The notes: generated by a model from the letters alone, not told the origin. 64,000 nucleotides of DNA from Nitrosomonadales bacterium (GCA_016223025.1 JACRPU010000037.1:1-64000); one strand, 5' to 3'; positions 8,427-17,881 are shown, counted from the stretch's first letter. Numbers and translations: made by a program.

Positions 8427-8854
8427 ACTAATTCCTTAAAAGAATTTACGACACAGCGCATGTGCGACATGGAATGCCACACGATAAATTCAGCGGGGGT
8501 TAACCTCCACCGGCGCAATAACATCGTCGCTAACCGGTGAAGCTAGATGGGCGCCATGCTGCCGGCGCACAAAGGATGGGGTCAGGAAACGATGAACCAA
8601 CGCTGCGCGAACCTCGCAGCGAGGCGCGCATTATAGGCAAGCGTGCCTGGAAAGCAAGCAAAATTTTTGCGGCAAGCATCAGCTCCCGGAAAACACGTTA
8701 CACTGTATGGCAATATGGAAACCAAATATCCATATCTGCCGTTTACCGCGCGTGAAAAGGTATGGCAGCTTTTCCATTTAACGTGAAGCTCGCGCAGCGA
8801 GAGCCTCGCCCTTTAACCTTGAGGCGCACCCCGGCAGGGGTGATGCTTTCATGC
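8427..8854. other. Divergent intergenic region between rhlE and the TIGR03790 gene
   Basis: No credible gene in 428 bp. The left part holds the rhlE Shine-Dalgarno site and presumably its promoter. A truncated copy of the composite palindromic repeat of this genome (TTAACGTGAA, then CTCGCGCAGCGAG) lies at 8777-8813, immediately before the downstream start region. Confidence 0.5.
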
Positions 8855-9943
8855 ATGCGACCATTCCGTAATCGCCCCGATTTGCCGCCACCACCTGGCT
8901 TCTGCTTGCCGGTATTCATTCTGGCATGGTCTTGCGCGCAAGCTCTCGCGGCAGAACCCTCCTTTCCCCGAACGTATAACCTGCAACCAAAAAACGTGGC
9001 GGTCGTAATCAATGATGACGATACGCACAGTGTCGCGGTTGGCGAATACTACCAAAAGGCACGGGAAATCCCCGCGCAGAACGTGGTGCATGTGCGTATT
9101 CCGGGCAGCCCGCGCAAACTTTCCATCGCGGCGTTCAACCAGCTCAAACAACAGATCGGGGCGCAACTGAACCCGGATATTCAAGCCATCGCGCTGGTAT
9201 GGACCGCGCCCTATGCGGTCGAGTGCAACTCGATCACTTCGGCGCTATCGTTGGGATTTGACGCGGAGCAGTGCAGGAAAACCTGCGCCCCCGGCAAGCC
9301 GAGCCGCTATTTCAATTCGAATTCCGTGCGCCCTTTCACCGATTTCGGCATCCGCATTTCCATGCTGCTGCCCACCGGTTCGATCGAGCAGGCGCAGGCA
9401 CTCATTGATCGCGGCAAACTCAGCGGCTTCAGCGTGCCTCCCGCAAGCGCCTATTTTCTGGTGACTTCGGATGCCGATCGCAGCTCCCGCGCGCCCTTTT
9501 TTCCGAAGTCCGGCCGTATCTCCCGGCTGAAACTCACCATCAAGACGATCAAGGCGGACAGCATCGAGGGCGTGAGCGACATCATGTTTTACCAGACCGG
9601 GCTGGTCAGGGTGCCTAAGCTGGATACCCTCCATTTTCTGCCCGGTGCCCTGGCCGACCATCTGACTTCGTCCGGAGGCGATCTGCTCGGAACGGGGCAG
9701 ATGAGCAGCCTGCGCTGGCTGGAGGCGGGCGCCACCGCAAGCTACGGCACGGTCTCCGAGCCGTGCAATTACCCGCAGAAATTTCCCAACCCGGCAGTTT
9801 TGCTCAGGCACTACCTGTCCGGCGCAAGCGCCATTGAAGCCTACTGGAAGAGCGTTGCCTGGCCGACGCAGGGGCTGTTCATCGGCGAGCCGCTGGCTTC
9901 GCCTTACCGTCGTTTCGGTGACAGGGGGATGCTGCAAAATTAG
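8855..9943 (+). CDS. TIGR03790 family exported protein of unknown function
   Basis: About 362 aa with a signal sequence (FCLPVFILAWSCAQALAAEP) ending near residue 37. The mature part begins P-R-T-Y-N-L-Q-P-K-N-V-A-V-V-I-N-D-D-D and contains REIPAQNVVHVRIP and IQAIALVWTAPYAVEC, hallmarks of the uncharacterised TIGR03790 family found in many environmental proteobacteria. ATG 8855 is preferred: an AGGGG lies 10 bases upstream, whereas ATG 8843 is too close to it and earlier codons run into a palindromic repeat. The last third (GGDLLGTGQMS, GATASYGTVSEPCNYP) resembles the peptidase-like fold proposed for related gingipain/caspase-type families, but no catalytic claim is made. Confidence 0.8.
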   Translation: MRPFRNRPDLPPPPGFCLPVFILAWSCAQALAAEPSFPRTYNLQPKNVAVVINDDDTHSVAVGEYYQKAREIPAQNVVHVRIPGSPRKLSIAAFNQLKQQIGAQLNPDIQAIALVWTAPYAVECNSITSALSLGFDAEQCRKTCAPGKPSRYFNSNSVRPFTDFGIRISMLLPTGSIEQAQALIDRGKLSGFSVPPASAYFLVTSDADRSSRAPFFPKSGRISRLKLTIKTIKADSIEGVSDIMFYQTGLVRVPKLDTLHFLPGALADHLTSSGGDLLGTGQMSSLRWLEAGATASYGTVSEPCNYPQKFPNPAVLLRHYLSGASAIEAYWKSVAWPTQGLFIGEPLASPYRRFGDRGMLQN

Positions 9944-10052
9944 CGATCTGCGGTCTGGTGCGGAGTTGCCGGTCGAGCCGCATGATAGATTATCCGGGAT
10001 AAATTGCTGAGGCCCGGTGTACTCGCGGTTTTTCCGCAACGAATGGATTGTC

Positions 10053-10976
10053 ATGCATACTGCCTATATTACCCATCCCGCCTGCCTCAAGCACGACATG
10101 GGGGCGGGCCACCCGGAGTGCCCCGCGCGTATCCAGGCCATCGAAGATCATCTGGTCGCATCTGGCCTGCTGCAGTTTCTGGATCGGGTCGAGGCGCGAC
10201 AGGCGAGCGTGGAAGAGCTGGCGCTCGCCCACGGGCGCGGCTACATCGAGGCGATATTCCGCCGCGCGCCAGCCTCGGGGCTGGTTTACCTCGACCCCGA
10301 CACCGCGATGAACCCGCATAGCCTCGAAGCCGCGCTGCGCGCTGCCGGGGCGGCGGTGATGGCGGTGGACCGGGTGATGTCGGGCGAGGCGGAAAACGCC
10401 TTCTGCAATATCCGCCCGCCCGGCCACCACGCCGGGCGCAACAGCGCGGCAGGATTCTGCATCTTCAACAATGTTGCGGCGGCGGCGGCGCACGCGCTGG
10501 AGCGCCACGGCCTGGAGCGCGTGGCCATCGCCGATTTTGACGTGCATCACGGCAACGGGACGGAAGATATTTTTCACGACGATGCGCGCGTGATGCTGTG
10601 CTCCACTTTCCGGCATCCCTATTACCCCTATTGCGGCGCCGACAGCGGCAATGAGCACATCATCAATGTTCCCCTTCCATATGGCACTTCGGGCGAGGAA
10701 TTCCGCGACGCCGTGACGCGGCGCTGGCTGCCGGCGCTGGAACGCTTCCGCCCGCAACTGCTGCTCGTTTCTGCGGGGTTTGACGCCCACCGTGAGGATG
10801 AAATGGGGGGGTTCGGCTTGAATGAAAACGATTATGCCTGGGTGACCGGAGCGATCAAGGATATCGCCGGTCGCCACGCCGGCGGGCGCATCGTTTCCGT
10901 GCTGGAAGGCGGCTATGCGCTGCAAGCGCTGGGGCGCAGCGCGCTGGCGCACATCAGGGTATTGGGCGGCATGTAA
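10053..10976 (+). CDS. Histone deacetylase-family (class II-like) amidohydrolase
   Basis: A 307-aa Zn-dependent deacetylase of the HDAC/AcuC/APAH superfamily. ATG 10053 gives M-H-T-A-Y-I-T-H-P, the normal family start; the frame extends 12 codons upstream without similarity. Visible motifs: HPECPARI (residues ~16-23), IRPPGHHAG with the catalytic His pair, IADFDVHHGNGTEDIF with the Asp and His zinc ligands, SAGFDAH carrying the third ligand Asp, and LEGGYAL near the end. Bacterial members remove acetyl groups from polyamines or proteins; the substrate here is unknown. It is monocistronic, bounded by the hairpin at 10980. Confidence 0.9.
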   Translation: MHTAYITHPACLKHDMGAGHPECPARIQAIEDHLVASGLLQFLDRVEARQASVEELALAHGRGYIEAIFRRAPASGLVYLDPDTAMNPHSLEAALRAAGAAVMAVDRVMSGEAENAFCNIRPPGHHAGRNSAAGFCIFNNVAAAAAHALERHGLERVAIADFDVHHGNGTEDIFHDDARVMLCSTFRHPYYPYCGADSGNEHIINVPLPYGTSGEEFRDAVTRRWLPALERFRPQLLLVSAGFDAHREDEMGGFGLNENDYAWVTGAIKDIAGRHAGGRIVSVLEGGYALQALGRSALAHIRVLGGM

Positions 10977-10979
10977 AAA

Positions 10980-11011
10980 CGGGCCGGAAAGACATCTGTT
11001 TTCCCGGCCCG
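10980..11011 (-). terminator. Terminator of the DUF934 gene (shared hairpin)
   Basis: CGGGCCGG at 10980-10987 pairs with CCGGCCCG ending at 11011. Read on the minus strand the stem is followed by GTTTTTAC, a good U-run just downstream of the DUF934 stop. On the plus strand the U-run is poor (GCAGAGTTTGTTT), so it serves mainly the minus strand. Confidence 0.75.
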
Positions 11012-11040
11012 GCAGAGTTTGTTTCCAACCGGGGTCAGGT

Positions 11041-11394
11041 TTATGCCGCCGCGAGCAGTTCGCTCTTGAAGCCGTAATGTTCGCGCAACAGGCGCACCGC
11101 ATCGCGGCTCCTGCCGTCGGCAAGCGTGTCCGACTTGATCGCGACCACGGAAAAATCGTCCAGGTCACCCTTGATCGCCTCCGGGTTTTCTTCGGCGGCA
11201 AGCCACACGCCGAGCGGCCAGCCGTGCTCGTATTCGCTGTGCAGCAGCTCGGCGCGGCGCGCGCGCCACACCGACAGCGGCACCAGCACCGGCCCGGCGG
11301 GCAGCCTGACATTGTGCGGGGTTTCGCCCTCGGCGAGCGTCAGGGTTTTCCATTGGTCAACGGCAATACGATCATCTTTTATCAGCTTGAGCAT
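11041..11394 (-). CDS. DUF934 family protein (COG3749), apparently C-terminally shortened
   Basis: A 117-aa protein starting MLKLIKDDRI after a strong AAGGAAGG site. The core LPAGPVLVPLSVW, GVWLAAEENPEAI, LDDFSVVAI and DGRSRDAVRLLREHYGFKSEL is characteristic of DUF934 proteins, usually encoded after the assimilatory sulfite/nitrite reductase gene cysI. In relatives I recall, a further ~45 residues follow this point (a segment like IGDVLRDQLFYL-RCGFDAF). Here the frame stops directly after SELLAAA. No cysI or other sulfur-assimilation gene lies in this window, so the gene is both shortened and out of its usual context. It may be a decaying or repurposed copy. Confidence 0.75.
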   Translation of the reverse strand: MLKLIKDDRIAVDQWKTLTLAEGETPHNVRLPAGPVLVPLSVWRARRAELLHSEYEHGWPLGVWLAAEENPEAIKGDLDDFSVVAIKSDTLADGRSRDAVRLLREHYGFKSELLAAA

Positions 11395-11597
11395 TTGGCC
11401 ACCTTCCTTTCCGAATACGGTCTGCGGGGTTCGCTTAAAGTGTTGCGTTTCATCGAATGGGTGAAGCGCATTCTAGTAGCGCCGCATATATAATCAAGCA
11501 ATTGTTTGTTACATCAATATAAGCAATGGCTATAAGGGAACCAGAAAAACTTTGCATTGCCGGCTCACGCGCAAACACAAACCGGTAAAATGCGCTT

Positions 11598-12434
11598 ATG
11601 ACCTTAACCTGCCCGGCGCCCGCCAAGCTCAACCTGTTCCTGCATGTGGTGGGGCGCAGGGAAGACGGCTACCACCTGCTGCAAACCCTGTTCCGCTTCA
11701 TTGATTTCGGCGACACGCTGCATTTCTCGCCGCGCGAAGACGGCATGGTGCGCCGCGCCATCGAAATAGAAGGCGTTCCGCCGGAGCAGGATTTGTGCGT
11801 GCGCGCCGCGCGGCTGCTGCAACAGGAATGCGGCTGCAAGCTGGGCGCGGACATCGTGCTGGAAAAGCGCATCCCGATGGGCGGGGGGATGGGCGGCGGC
11901 AGCTCCGATGCGGCCACCACCCTGCTGGCGCTCAACCGCCTGTGGGATCTGGGTTTGCCCCGCGAACGCCTGATGCGGATGGGGCTGACTCTGGGTGCCG
12001 ATGTGCCGGTATTCGTTTTCGGCGAAAACGCCTTCGCGGAGGGCGTGGGCGAACGCTTGCAGGCCTACCCTTTGCCGGGTGCCTGGTATGTGGTGCTGTT
12101 CCCTCGCGCGCACGTCGCGACGGCGCAGATTTTTGCGCATCCCGAATTGACACGGAATACGATTTCCCTCAAAATCCGCGACCTTTCGCACAGGGTGCTG
12201 CAGAACGATTTGCAGCCGGTAGTGTGCGGCCTTTATCCGGAAGTGGCGCGGCATCTCGCCTGGCTGGCCAGGTTTGCGCGGGCGCGGATGACCGGCTCCG
12301 GGGCCTGCGTGTTTGCCGAATTTCCCGGCCCGGTACAAGCGCGGGCCGCGCTGGAACAATTGCCGCCGGACATGCGCGGCATCGTGGCGCGAGGCTTGCC
12401 GCACCATCCGTTGCGGGATTTTGCCGCTCCATAA
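11598..12434 (+). CDS. ispE: 4-diphosphocytidyl-2-C-methyl-D-erythritol kinase
   Basis: A 278-aa GHMP kinase of the MEP isoprenoid pathway that phosphorylates CDP-methylerythritol at the 2-hydroxyl. It begins [26 protein letters not shown], with the substrate-binding N-P-A-K-L-N region. The ATP loop [17 protein letters not shown] is at residues ~93-109 and [12 protein letters not shown] near the C-terminus. A tRNA-Gln and prs follow closely, the usual order in proteobacteria. The partners ispD and ispF lie at 54.7-55.9 kb. Confidence 0.95.
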   Translation: MTLTCPAPAKLNLFLHVVGRREDGYHLLQTLFRFIDFGDTLHFSPREDGMVRRAIEIEGVPPEQDLCVRAARLLQQECGCKLGADIVLEKRIPMGGGMGGGSSDAATTLLALNRLWDLGLPRERLMRMGLTLGADVPVFVFGENAFAEGVGERLQAYPLPGAWYVVLFPRAHVATAQIFAHPELTRNTISLKIRDLSHRVLQNDLQPVVCGLYPEVARHLAWLARFARARMTGSGACVFAEFPGPVQARAALEQLPPDMRGIVARGLPHHPLRDFAAP

Positions 12435-12440
12435 AAATTT

Positions 12441-12515
12441 TGGGGAGTCGCCAAGTGGTAAGGCACCGGATTTTGATTCCGGCATTCGTAGGTTCGATCC
12501 CTACCTCCCCAGCCA
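12441..12515 (+). tRNA. tRNA-Gln (anticodon UUG)
   Basis: A full cloverleaf can be folded. The acceptor stem TGGGGAG (12441-12447) pairs with CTCCCCA (12505-12511), followed by discriminator G and an encoded CCA (12513-12515). The D-loop carries CCAAGTGGTAAGGC, the anticodon loop ATTTTGATT gives UUG, and the T-arm contains GGTTCGATCC. The sequence closely follows bacterial tRNA-Gln, and the location between ispE and prs is conserved. Confidence 0.97.
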
Positions 12516-12573
12516 GTATTGCGGGTCGCTTTTGCGCGGAGCGCCCGCGTCCGTTCCAATTTTAGCGGGAGAA

Positions 12574-13530
12574 ATGTACGTGTCCTACGACAGCTTGATG
12601 GTGTTCACCGGCAACGCCAACCCCAAGCTTGCAGAAGATGTGGCGCGATACCTGGATATCCGCCTCGGGCGGGCCGTTGTCGGACGTTTTTCCGACGGCG
12701 AGGTGATGGTCGAAATTCTCGAAAACGTGCGCGGCAAGGACGTGTTTGTGCTGCAATCCACCTGCGCCCCGACCAACGACACCCTGATGGAAGTCCTGGT
12801 GATGGTGGACGCGCTGAAGCGCGCTTCTGCCGGACGCATCACCGCCGCGTTGCCGTATCTGGGGTATGCCAGACAGGATCGCCGCCCGCGTTCCGCGCGC
12901 GTGGCGATTACCGCCAAGGTGGTGGCGAACATGCTGACCGGCGTGGGAGTGGACCGGGTGCTGACCATGGATCTGCACTCGGACCAGATTCAGGGATTCT
13001 TCGATATTCCGGTGGACAACATCTATGCCAGCCCGATTTTGCTGTCCGACGTGTGGAAGCACAACTACCCGAACCTCGTGGTGGTGTCGCCGGACGTGGG
13101 CGGCGTGGTGCGCGCCCGCGCGCTGGCCAAACAGATGGACGCGGACCTGGCGATTATTGACAAGCGCCGCCCCAAGCCCAATGTGGCCAAGGTGATGAAC
13201 ATCATCGGCGAAGTGGCGGGGCGCACCTGCCTCATCATGGACGACATGGTGGATACCGCCAACACCTTGTGCGAGGCTTCCGATGCGCTCAAGGAAAAGG
13301 GCGCGGAGCGGGTGATCGCCTACTGTACGCATCCGGTGCTGTCTGGGCCGGCCATCGAGCGCATCGAAAAATCCGCGCTGGACGAACTGGTGGTGACCGA
13401 CACCATCCCGTTGCGCGCCGAAGCCCGCGCCTGCAAAAGGATACGGCAGTTGAGCGTGGCGGAGTTGATGGCCGAAACCATGCGCCGCATCAATACGGAA
13501 GAGTCGGTCAGCTCCCTGTTCGCCGAATAG
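12574..13530 (+). CDS. prs: Ribose-phosphate pyrophosphokinase (PRPP synthase)
   Basis: A 318-aa enzyme that makes 5-phosphoribosyl-1-pyrophosphate from ribose 5-phosphate and ATP for purine, pyrimidine, His, Trp and NAD synthesis. The start ATG 12574 ([20 protein letters not shown]) has a GGGAG site; GTG 12580 is an alternative nearer the usual N-terminus. Visible motifs: YARQDRRPR (ATP binding), [18 protein letters not shown] (Mg2+ and flexible loop) and the PRPP loop [11 protein letters not shown]. The length is the family norm. It lies between tRNA-Gln and rplY. Confidence 0.97.
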   Translation: MYVSYDSLMVFTGNANPKLAEDVARYLDIRLGRAVVGRFSDGEVMVEILENVRGKDVFVLQSTCAPTNDTLMEVLVMVDALKRASAGRITAALPYLGYARQDRRPRSARVAITAKVVANMLTGVGVDRVLTMDLHSDQIQGFFDIPVDNIYASPILLSDVWKHNYPNLVVVSPDVGGVVRARALAKQMDADLAIIDKRRPKPNVAKVMNIIGEVAGRTCLIMDDMVDTANTLCEASDALKEKGAERVIAYCTHPVLSGPAIERIEKSALDELVVTDTIPLRAEARACKRIRQLSVAELMAETMRRINTEESVSSLFAE

Positions 13531-13613
13531 TTTTTGCGGCAGCCGCGTTGGCTGCCGCGCAACCCGGAACCGCCTGGTCGCGGGCGTTTCCAATTTTGAA
13601 GCGGAGAAGCAAA

Positions 13614-14318
13614 ATGAAAATTGAAGTGAGCGCAACATCCCGCAAGGCGCAAGGAACGGGTGCGAGCCGCCGTCTGCGCAAGACCGGTCGCGTGCCCGGC
13701 ATCGTGTATGGCGACGGCGAACCGGCATTGATTGATATTGACCACAACAACCTGTTTCACGCCCTGCGCAAGGAAGCTTTTCATGCTTCCGTGCTGACGC
13801 TCGATCTGGACGGAAGCAAGCAGCAGGTGCTGCTGCGCGATTTCCAGATGCACCCGTTCCGCCAGCAGGTGCAGCACATAGACTTTCAGCGCGTGTCGCC
13901 GGACAAGAAGATACACATGAAAGTGCCGCTGCACTTCATCAATGCCGACATTTCACCCGGTGTGAAACAAAGCGGCGGCATCATCAGCCACGTGATGAAC
14001 GATCTGGATATCGCCTGCCTGCCTGCCGATCTGCCCGAATTTATCGAGGTTGACCTTTCCGGCATGGCGATGGGCCACTCCCTCCACGTGTCCGATCTCA
14101 AGCTTCCCAAGGGTGTGGCGGTGGTTGCTCACGGGCACACCGCAGATGCCGTGGTGGCGACCGTGCAGATACCGCGCGGCGCCGTGGAAGCGGAAGCGGA
14201 AGCGGCTGCTGCCGCCGCCGCAGCAGCGGCTCCTGCCGGCGAAGCAAAATCCGCAGCCAAACCTGCAGGCGAGGCGAAACCAGCAGCCAAATCAGCCGCC
14301 AAACCGGCAGCAAAATAA
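13614..14318 (+). CDS. rplY: 50S ribosomal protein L25, Ctc-type long form
   Basis: 234 aa: the 5S-rRNA-binding L25 domain (residues 1-~92, beginning [22 protein letters not shown] with [12 protein letters not shown]) followed by the C-terminal Ctc beta domain (~93-180) and a low-complexity tail. The tail (residues ~192-234) is Ala/Lys/Glu/Pro-rich with repeated AGEAK and SAAKPA units, as in other betaproteobacterial L25 proteins. GCGGAGAA precedes the start. A strong terminator follows at 14337. Confidence 0.95.
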   Translation: MKIEVSATSRKAQGTGASRRLRKTGRVPGIVYGDGEPALIDIDHNNLFHALRKEAFHASVLTLDLDGSKQQVLLRDFQMHPFRQQVQHIDFQRVSPDKKIHMKVPLHFINADISPGVKQSGGIISHVMNDLDIACLPADLPEFIEVDLSGMAMGHSLHVSDLKLPKGVAVVAHGHTADAVVATVQIPRGAVEAEAEAAAAAAAAAAPAGEAKSAAKPAGEAKPAAKSAAKPAAK

Positions 14319-14336
14319 GCCGTAAACACGATCCCA

Positions 14337-14378
14337 AACCCGCCATGCTTTCATTGCGATTGCGTGGCGGGTTTTTTT
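14337..14378 (+). terminator. Rho-independent terminator after rplY
   Basis: AACCCGCCA (14337-14345) pairs perfectly with TGGCGGGTT (14365-14373), and the stem runs into a tract of seven T. It lies between rplY and pth. Confidence 0.9.
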
Positions 14379-14395
14379 CATGACCGGATTTTGGC

Positions 14396-14971
14396 GTGGC
14401 CGAGATAAAACTGATCGTCGGGTTGGGCAACCCCGGCCGCGAGTACGAAAGCTCGCGCCATAACGCCGGTTTCCGGTGGGCGGACGAATTTGCGCGCGCG
14501 CACCAGTTAACCTTCAAGACGGAGAACAAGTTTCACGGCTCGACCGCGCGCGGCTCGCCGCACGGGCACGAGATTTTCCTGCTCAAGCCGCAGACCTTCA
14601 TGAACGGCAGCGGGCGCGCGGTGGCGGCAATGGCGCTGTTTTACAAGATAACACCGCAGAGCATCCTGGTGGTGCATGACGATCTGGATCTGCCGCCGGG
14701 AAGCGCCAAACTAAAACTGGGCGGCGGCCACGGCGGGCACAACGGCTTGAAGGATATTATCGCGCATCTCGGCTCGCGCGATTTCTGGCGGCTGCGCATC
14801 GGCATCGGCCATCCCGGAGAGCGCGGCGAAGTCTCGAACCATGTGTTGAGCGCGGCGCGCCGGGAAGAGCAGTCGCTGATTGACGATGCGATGCGGCGAG
14901 CGCAGGATGTGGCGGCGCTCATCGTGGATGGCAAGCTGGAAGCGGCGATGCTGAAACTGCACAGCACGTAA
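14396..14971 (+). CDS. pth: Peptidyl-tRNA hydrolase
   Basis: A 191-aa enzyme that releases peptides from peptidyl-tRNA dropped by stalled ribosomes. The start is GTG 14396 (MAEIKLIVGLGNPGREYESS); ATG 14380 is out of frame. Catalytic residues are visible: RHNAGF (His), KPQTFMNGSG (Asn), HDDLDLPPG (Asp) and GGGHGGHNGLKDI. In many proteobacteria ychF follows pth directly. Here ychF is found at 29484, with the transport/RiPP island between them. Confidence 0.95.
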   Translation: MAEIKLIVGLGNPGREYESSRHNAGFRWADEFARAHQLTFKTENKFHGSTARGSPHGHEIFLLKPQTFMNGSGRAVAAMALFYKITPQSILVVHDDLDLPPGSAKLKLGGGHGGHNGLKDIIAHLGSRDFWRLRIGIGHPGERGEVSNHVLSAARREEQSLIDDAMRRAQDVAALIVDGKLEAAMLKLHST

Positions 14972-15081
14972 TAAAACCAACGCTTCTACGCTACATGGCG
15001 CGCGATTCAAACTGAGGTGGAATAATCTGACGACCCTATCCACCACCTTGAAGAAAGGAGATTTCCATGGGGGTGAGCGCA

Positions 15082-15216
15082 GGGTAAACCTGTTCTCGCA
15101 AACTTGTTTTATAAATCAGCGATGACTGATTTATTGTCCCCCGGCAAATCAAAGAAATGCAGGGTAGATAAGCGTAGCGCATCCACCCACATTATTTGTC
15201 GAGAACAAATTTACCC
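15082..15216. repeat. Inverted-repeat intergenic element at the left edge of the island
   Basis: GGGTAAA plus TTCTCG on the left pair with CGAGAA plus TTTACCC on the right, bounding 135 bp. Inside is a smaller palindromic motif, GGGTAGATAAGCGTAGCGCA followed by TCCACCC, of a type widespread in proteobacterial intergenic DNA. It has no coding capacity. It marks the boundary after pth. Confidence 0.6.
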
Positions 15217-15609
15217 TGGAGATGAGTGCGGCCTAGGCGGATAAGGCAAGAGCCGCCGCAAACATGGGCGACGGGGCAAACAACCAAGGCCCAGGAAATG
15301 GTCGGGCTGATCACCCCGCTCTGCACCCGTGCCAACTGCCGGGCACGCCAGGCGATGAATCTTTTATCACCATTTGGCATCCATGATGCAATATGCTGTT
15401 CGTGCTGCGTTGACACTTTGGCCCGCCCGCCAGGCGCGCCGCCTTGTTTGGGAATCGGCTCCGGGCTGCGCCCTACATCGCTTTCCAATCTAAACAGGTG
15501 GCCGTGATCGATCTGCCGTGCCCGTGAAATCAGTATTTTTTGACATCAGATTTTCAGTATACTCCAAGCACCGTAACCGCCTATTTTCCATGCCCGCAGG
15601 GAGGCTCGC
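15217..15609. other. Gene-free leader region of the island
   Basis: About 390 bp without a gene I can support. An open frame on the minus strand (15192-15488) has no recognisable family. Just upstream of the first island gene the DNA becomes AT-richer (15530-15570) and contains TTGACA and TATACT boxes, but with only 12 bp between them. The promoter for the export operon probably lies here; its exact position is not clear. Confidence 0.4.
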
Positions 15610-16137
15610 TTGCGCAAGGTCTTATACATTCTTGGCCAACTCTCCGACTCTGATGTCGATTGGCTCGCTCGCACCGGCAAGCGCATCAAGCACGTCAAGG
15701 GCACGCAACTGATCAAGTTCGGGGTCAGCCTCAGCCAGGTCTTCCTGGTGTTGGACGGCGAACTCTCGATTCAAACCAATAAAGGATTCGAGCTGGCCAA
15801 GGTGGGCTCAGGCGAAATCCTCGGTGAAATGTCGCTGGTGGATTCCCGCCCTCCTTCGGCTTCCGTGGTGGTGGTGCAGGACGCTTTCGTGCTCGCGCTG
15901 GACAAGACGGTGATTCAGGAAAAGCTCGACACCGACTCAGGTTTTGCCTCGCGCTTTTACCGCTCAATCGCGATATTCCTGTCCGAGCGGATGAGGAACA
16001 CCGTCGGGCGCATGGGTTATGGCGACGAGGCCGAAGAAGTTTCTGCGGACGAAGACGAACTCGACGCCAACGTGCTGGACAACGTTCATCTCGCGGGCGC
16101 TCGATTCGAGCGCCTGCTGCAGAAATTGATGGGATGA
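15610..16137 (+). CDS. Cyclic-nucleotide-binding domain protein of the export locus
   Basis: 175 aa. The start is TTG 15610, fixed by a strong AGGGAGG 5 bases ahead; the nearby ATG 15590 is out of frame. The N-terminal part MRKVLYILGQLSDSDVDWL is typical of small proteins at the head of NHLM/NHLP-type transport operons. Residues ~35-125 form a CRP-like cNMP-binding barrel with a recognisable phosphate cassette (GEILGEMSLVDSRPPSASVV). There is no helix-turn-helix, so it is a cNMP sensor rather than a CRP transcription factor. The C-terminal ~45 residues are acidic (DEAEEVSADEDELD). It is probably the first gene of the tolC-hlyD-ABC operon. Confidence 0.8.
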   Translation: MRKVLYILGQLSDSDVDWLARTGKRIKHVKGTQLIKFGVSLSQVFLVLDGELSIQTNKGFELAKVGSGEILGEMSLVDSRPPSASVVVVQDAFVLALDKTVIQEKLDTDSGFASRFYRSIAIFLSERMRNTVGRMGYGDEAEEVSADEDELDANVLDNVHLAGARFERLLQKLMG

Positions 16138-16198
16138 ATGACGCGGTGAGACACGAGCGTCGCAATCCTTCGCTGAAATCGCCACCGGGAGCCCGCCC

Positions 16199-17794
16199 AT
16201 GGCTTTGTCGGCGAAATTAGTGCGATCCGCTGCAATAGTACTTGGCACAAGCGCGTCGTTGCTGCTCGGCGTATTTTCGCAAAATGCCCAAGCGCAGCGC
16301 ACGCGGGATATGCCGCAAGGTTTGAGCCTGGAAGCGGCGCTATCGGTCGCGCTATCAGGCAATCCCAACGTGCTGCTCTCGCTCACACAGGTCGAGGTGG
16401 CCCAGGGCGTGGCGCAGCAGCAGCATGGGCCGTTTGATCTCGCGCTGAACGCGCAGGGCGGCAGCACGCGCAACATACAGCCCCTGCGCGAGGCCGAGCG
16501 TCTGAACTTCCTGCAGGGCGGATACGACCTGCGCTACCAGATCAGCGATACCACCATTGCGCAAGCAGGGGTCACGCAGTTGTTCATCAACGGGGTGCAG
16601 GCAAACCTGGTAGCCACTTATACGAACAATGCGGACAACACCTTCCCCGCAACCGGAACGCTGCGGCAAGGCAGCGGAACCGTGGCTTTCCAGTTGCGCG
16701 TGCCGATAATGCGCAATGCGGGAGATGTGGCCAGCGCGCCGTTGCGCGCAGCCGAAATCGAATCTTCCGCCACGCGCGGCGAACTCGAATTCACGGTCGC
16801 ACAGGCTCTGTTGAACAGCGCGCTTTCCTACTGGGATTATCTGGGCAAGACGCAGCGTCTGGCAATCAGCCGCGCCAACGAACGTCGCGGCGAAGAGCAA
16901 CTCGATGAGATTCGCAAATTGATTGCTGCGGACGAGTTGCCAGAGGCGGAAGCCAATCTTGCGCAAGCGAGCCTGAATGATCGCCGCTCGGCACGCATCG
17001 CGGCGGAGCAAGCGCTTCTGGAGTCGCGCCGCGCGCTCGGGCGCACGCTCGGGATGAGCGCGCAAGCGACCATGTCCATCGGCGATCTGGTGGACGCGTT
17101 TCCGCCATACGCCAACGTGGCGATCAACACCGTGCTTCGCAAGGAAGAGCTTACCTTGCGCGCACTTGAGTTGCGCAGCGATCTGGCGGCGCTGCGCCAG
17201 CACCGGGAAGCCGCGCAAATTCTCCGCGATGCCGCGCGCAAAAACGAACGCCCGCAGCTCGATCTGGTGCTGGGCGCAACGCAAAACGGCTTGACTGAAG
17301 GCGCCTCGCCGGGCGCGATCGCACCTGCGTTCACCCGGAATTTTGGCCCCGGTTATAGCGCCAACCTGATTTTTCAAATGCCGCTGGGAAACAACACCGC
17401 GCGCGGGCTGTACCGGCAGCAGGCGGCGCAGGCCGACGCACAGCGCATCCGCATCAGCGAGCTGGGCCATTCGATCAGCAACAGCATCGAGATTTCGGCC
17501 TACGCCGTGCAGCGCGCCACGGAACAATTGATTGAAGCGGATGCGGCAGTCAAGACCTATGCCGTGAGCCTGGAGAACGAGCGCACCAAACGGCGCCTCG
17601 GATTGGCGACGCTGATCGACACCCTGAATATTGAAGACCGCTACAACAATGCGCTGCTGGCCGCAGTGCAGGCGCACCAGAATTTTGCCGGCAGCATCGC
17701 GCGGTTCCGGTTCGAGACCGGTACCTTGCTGGCGCGCGAAGGCGACACTTACAGCGCCCGCGTGAGCGAACTGCTCACTCCAGAGGTTCGCTGA
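16199..17794 (+). CDS. TolC-family outer-membrane efflux protein
   Basis: 531 aa with an N-terminal signal peptide (AIVLGTSASLLLGVFSQNAQAQ) and a GGGAG site 8 bases before the ATG. The mature part begins with SLEAALSVALSGNPNV, the usual OEP opening, and contains long alpha-helical heptad segments in two halves (~60-290 and ~300-520). It should form the trimeric channel through the outer membrane for the HlyD/ABC exporter encoded next. 87 bp separate it from hlyD. Confidence 0.85.
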   Translation: MALSAKLVRSAAIVLGTSASLLLGVFSQNAQAQRTRDMPQGLSLEAALSVALSGNPNVLLSLTQVEVAQGVAQQQHGPFDLALNAQGGSTRNIQPLREAERLNFLQGGYDLRYQISDTTIAQAGVTQLFINGVQANLVATYTNNADNTFPATGTLRQGSGTVAFQLRVPIMRNAGDVASAPLRAAEIESSATRGELEFTVAQALLNSALSYWDYLGKTQRLAISRANERRGEEQLDEIRKLIAADELPEAEANLAQASLNDRRSARIAAEQALLESRRALGRTLGMSAQATMSIGDLVDAFPPYANVAINTVLRKEELTLRALELRSDLAALRQHREAAQILRDAARKNERPQLDLVLGATQNGLTEGASPGAIAPAFTRNFGPGYSANLIFQMPLGNNTARGLYRQQAAQADAQRIRISELGHSISNSIEISAYAVQRATEQLIEADAAVKTYAVSLENERTKRRLGLATLIDTLNIEDRYNNALLAAVQAHQNFAGSIARFRFETGTLLAREGDTYSARVSELLTPEVR

Positions 17795-17881
17795 ATTGGA
17801 CGGCACGATTATGGAAACCCCTCATCGCGCATCTTGCGCAAACCTCCGTCACCACTTGGCAATCCATCCGGAGCACACACC

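Noticed and set aside
15192-15488. A 98-codon minus-strand frame in the gap after pth, possibly a transposase relic
   Set aside because: I could not match any motif to a known transposase or other family, and it overlaps a palindromic repeat.
15540-15563. TTGACA and TATACT boxes before the first island gene as a sigma-70 promoter
   Set aside because: The spacer is only 12 bp; about 17 bp is needed. The boxes are probably chance, or only the TATACT is used with another -35.
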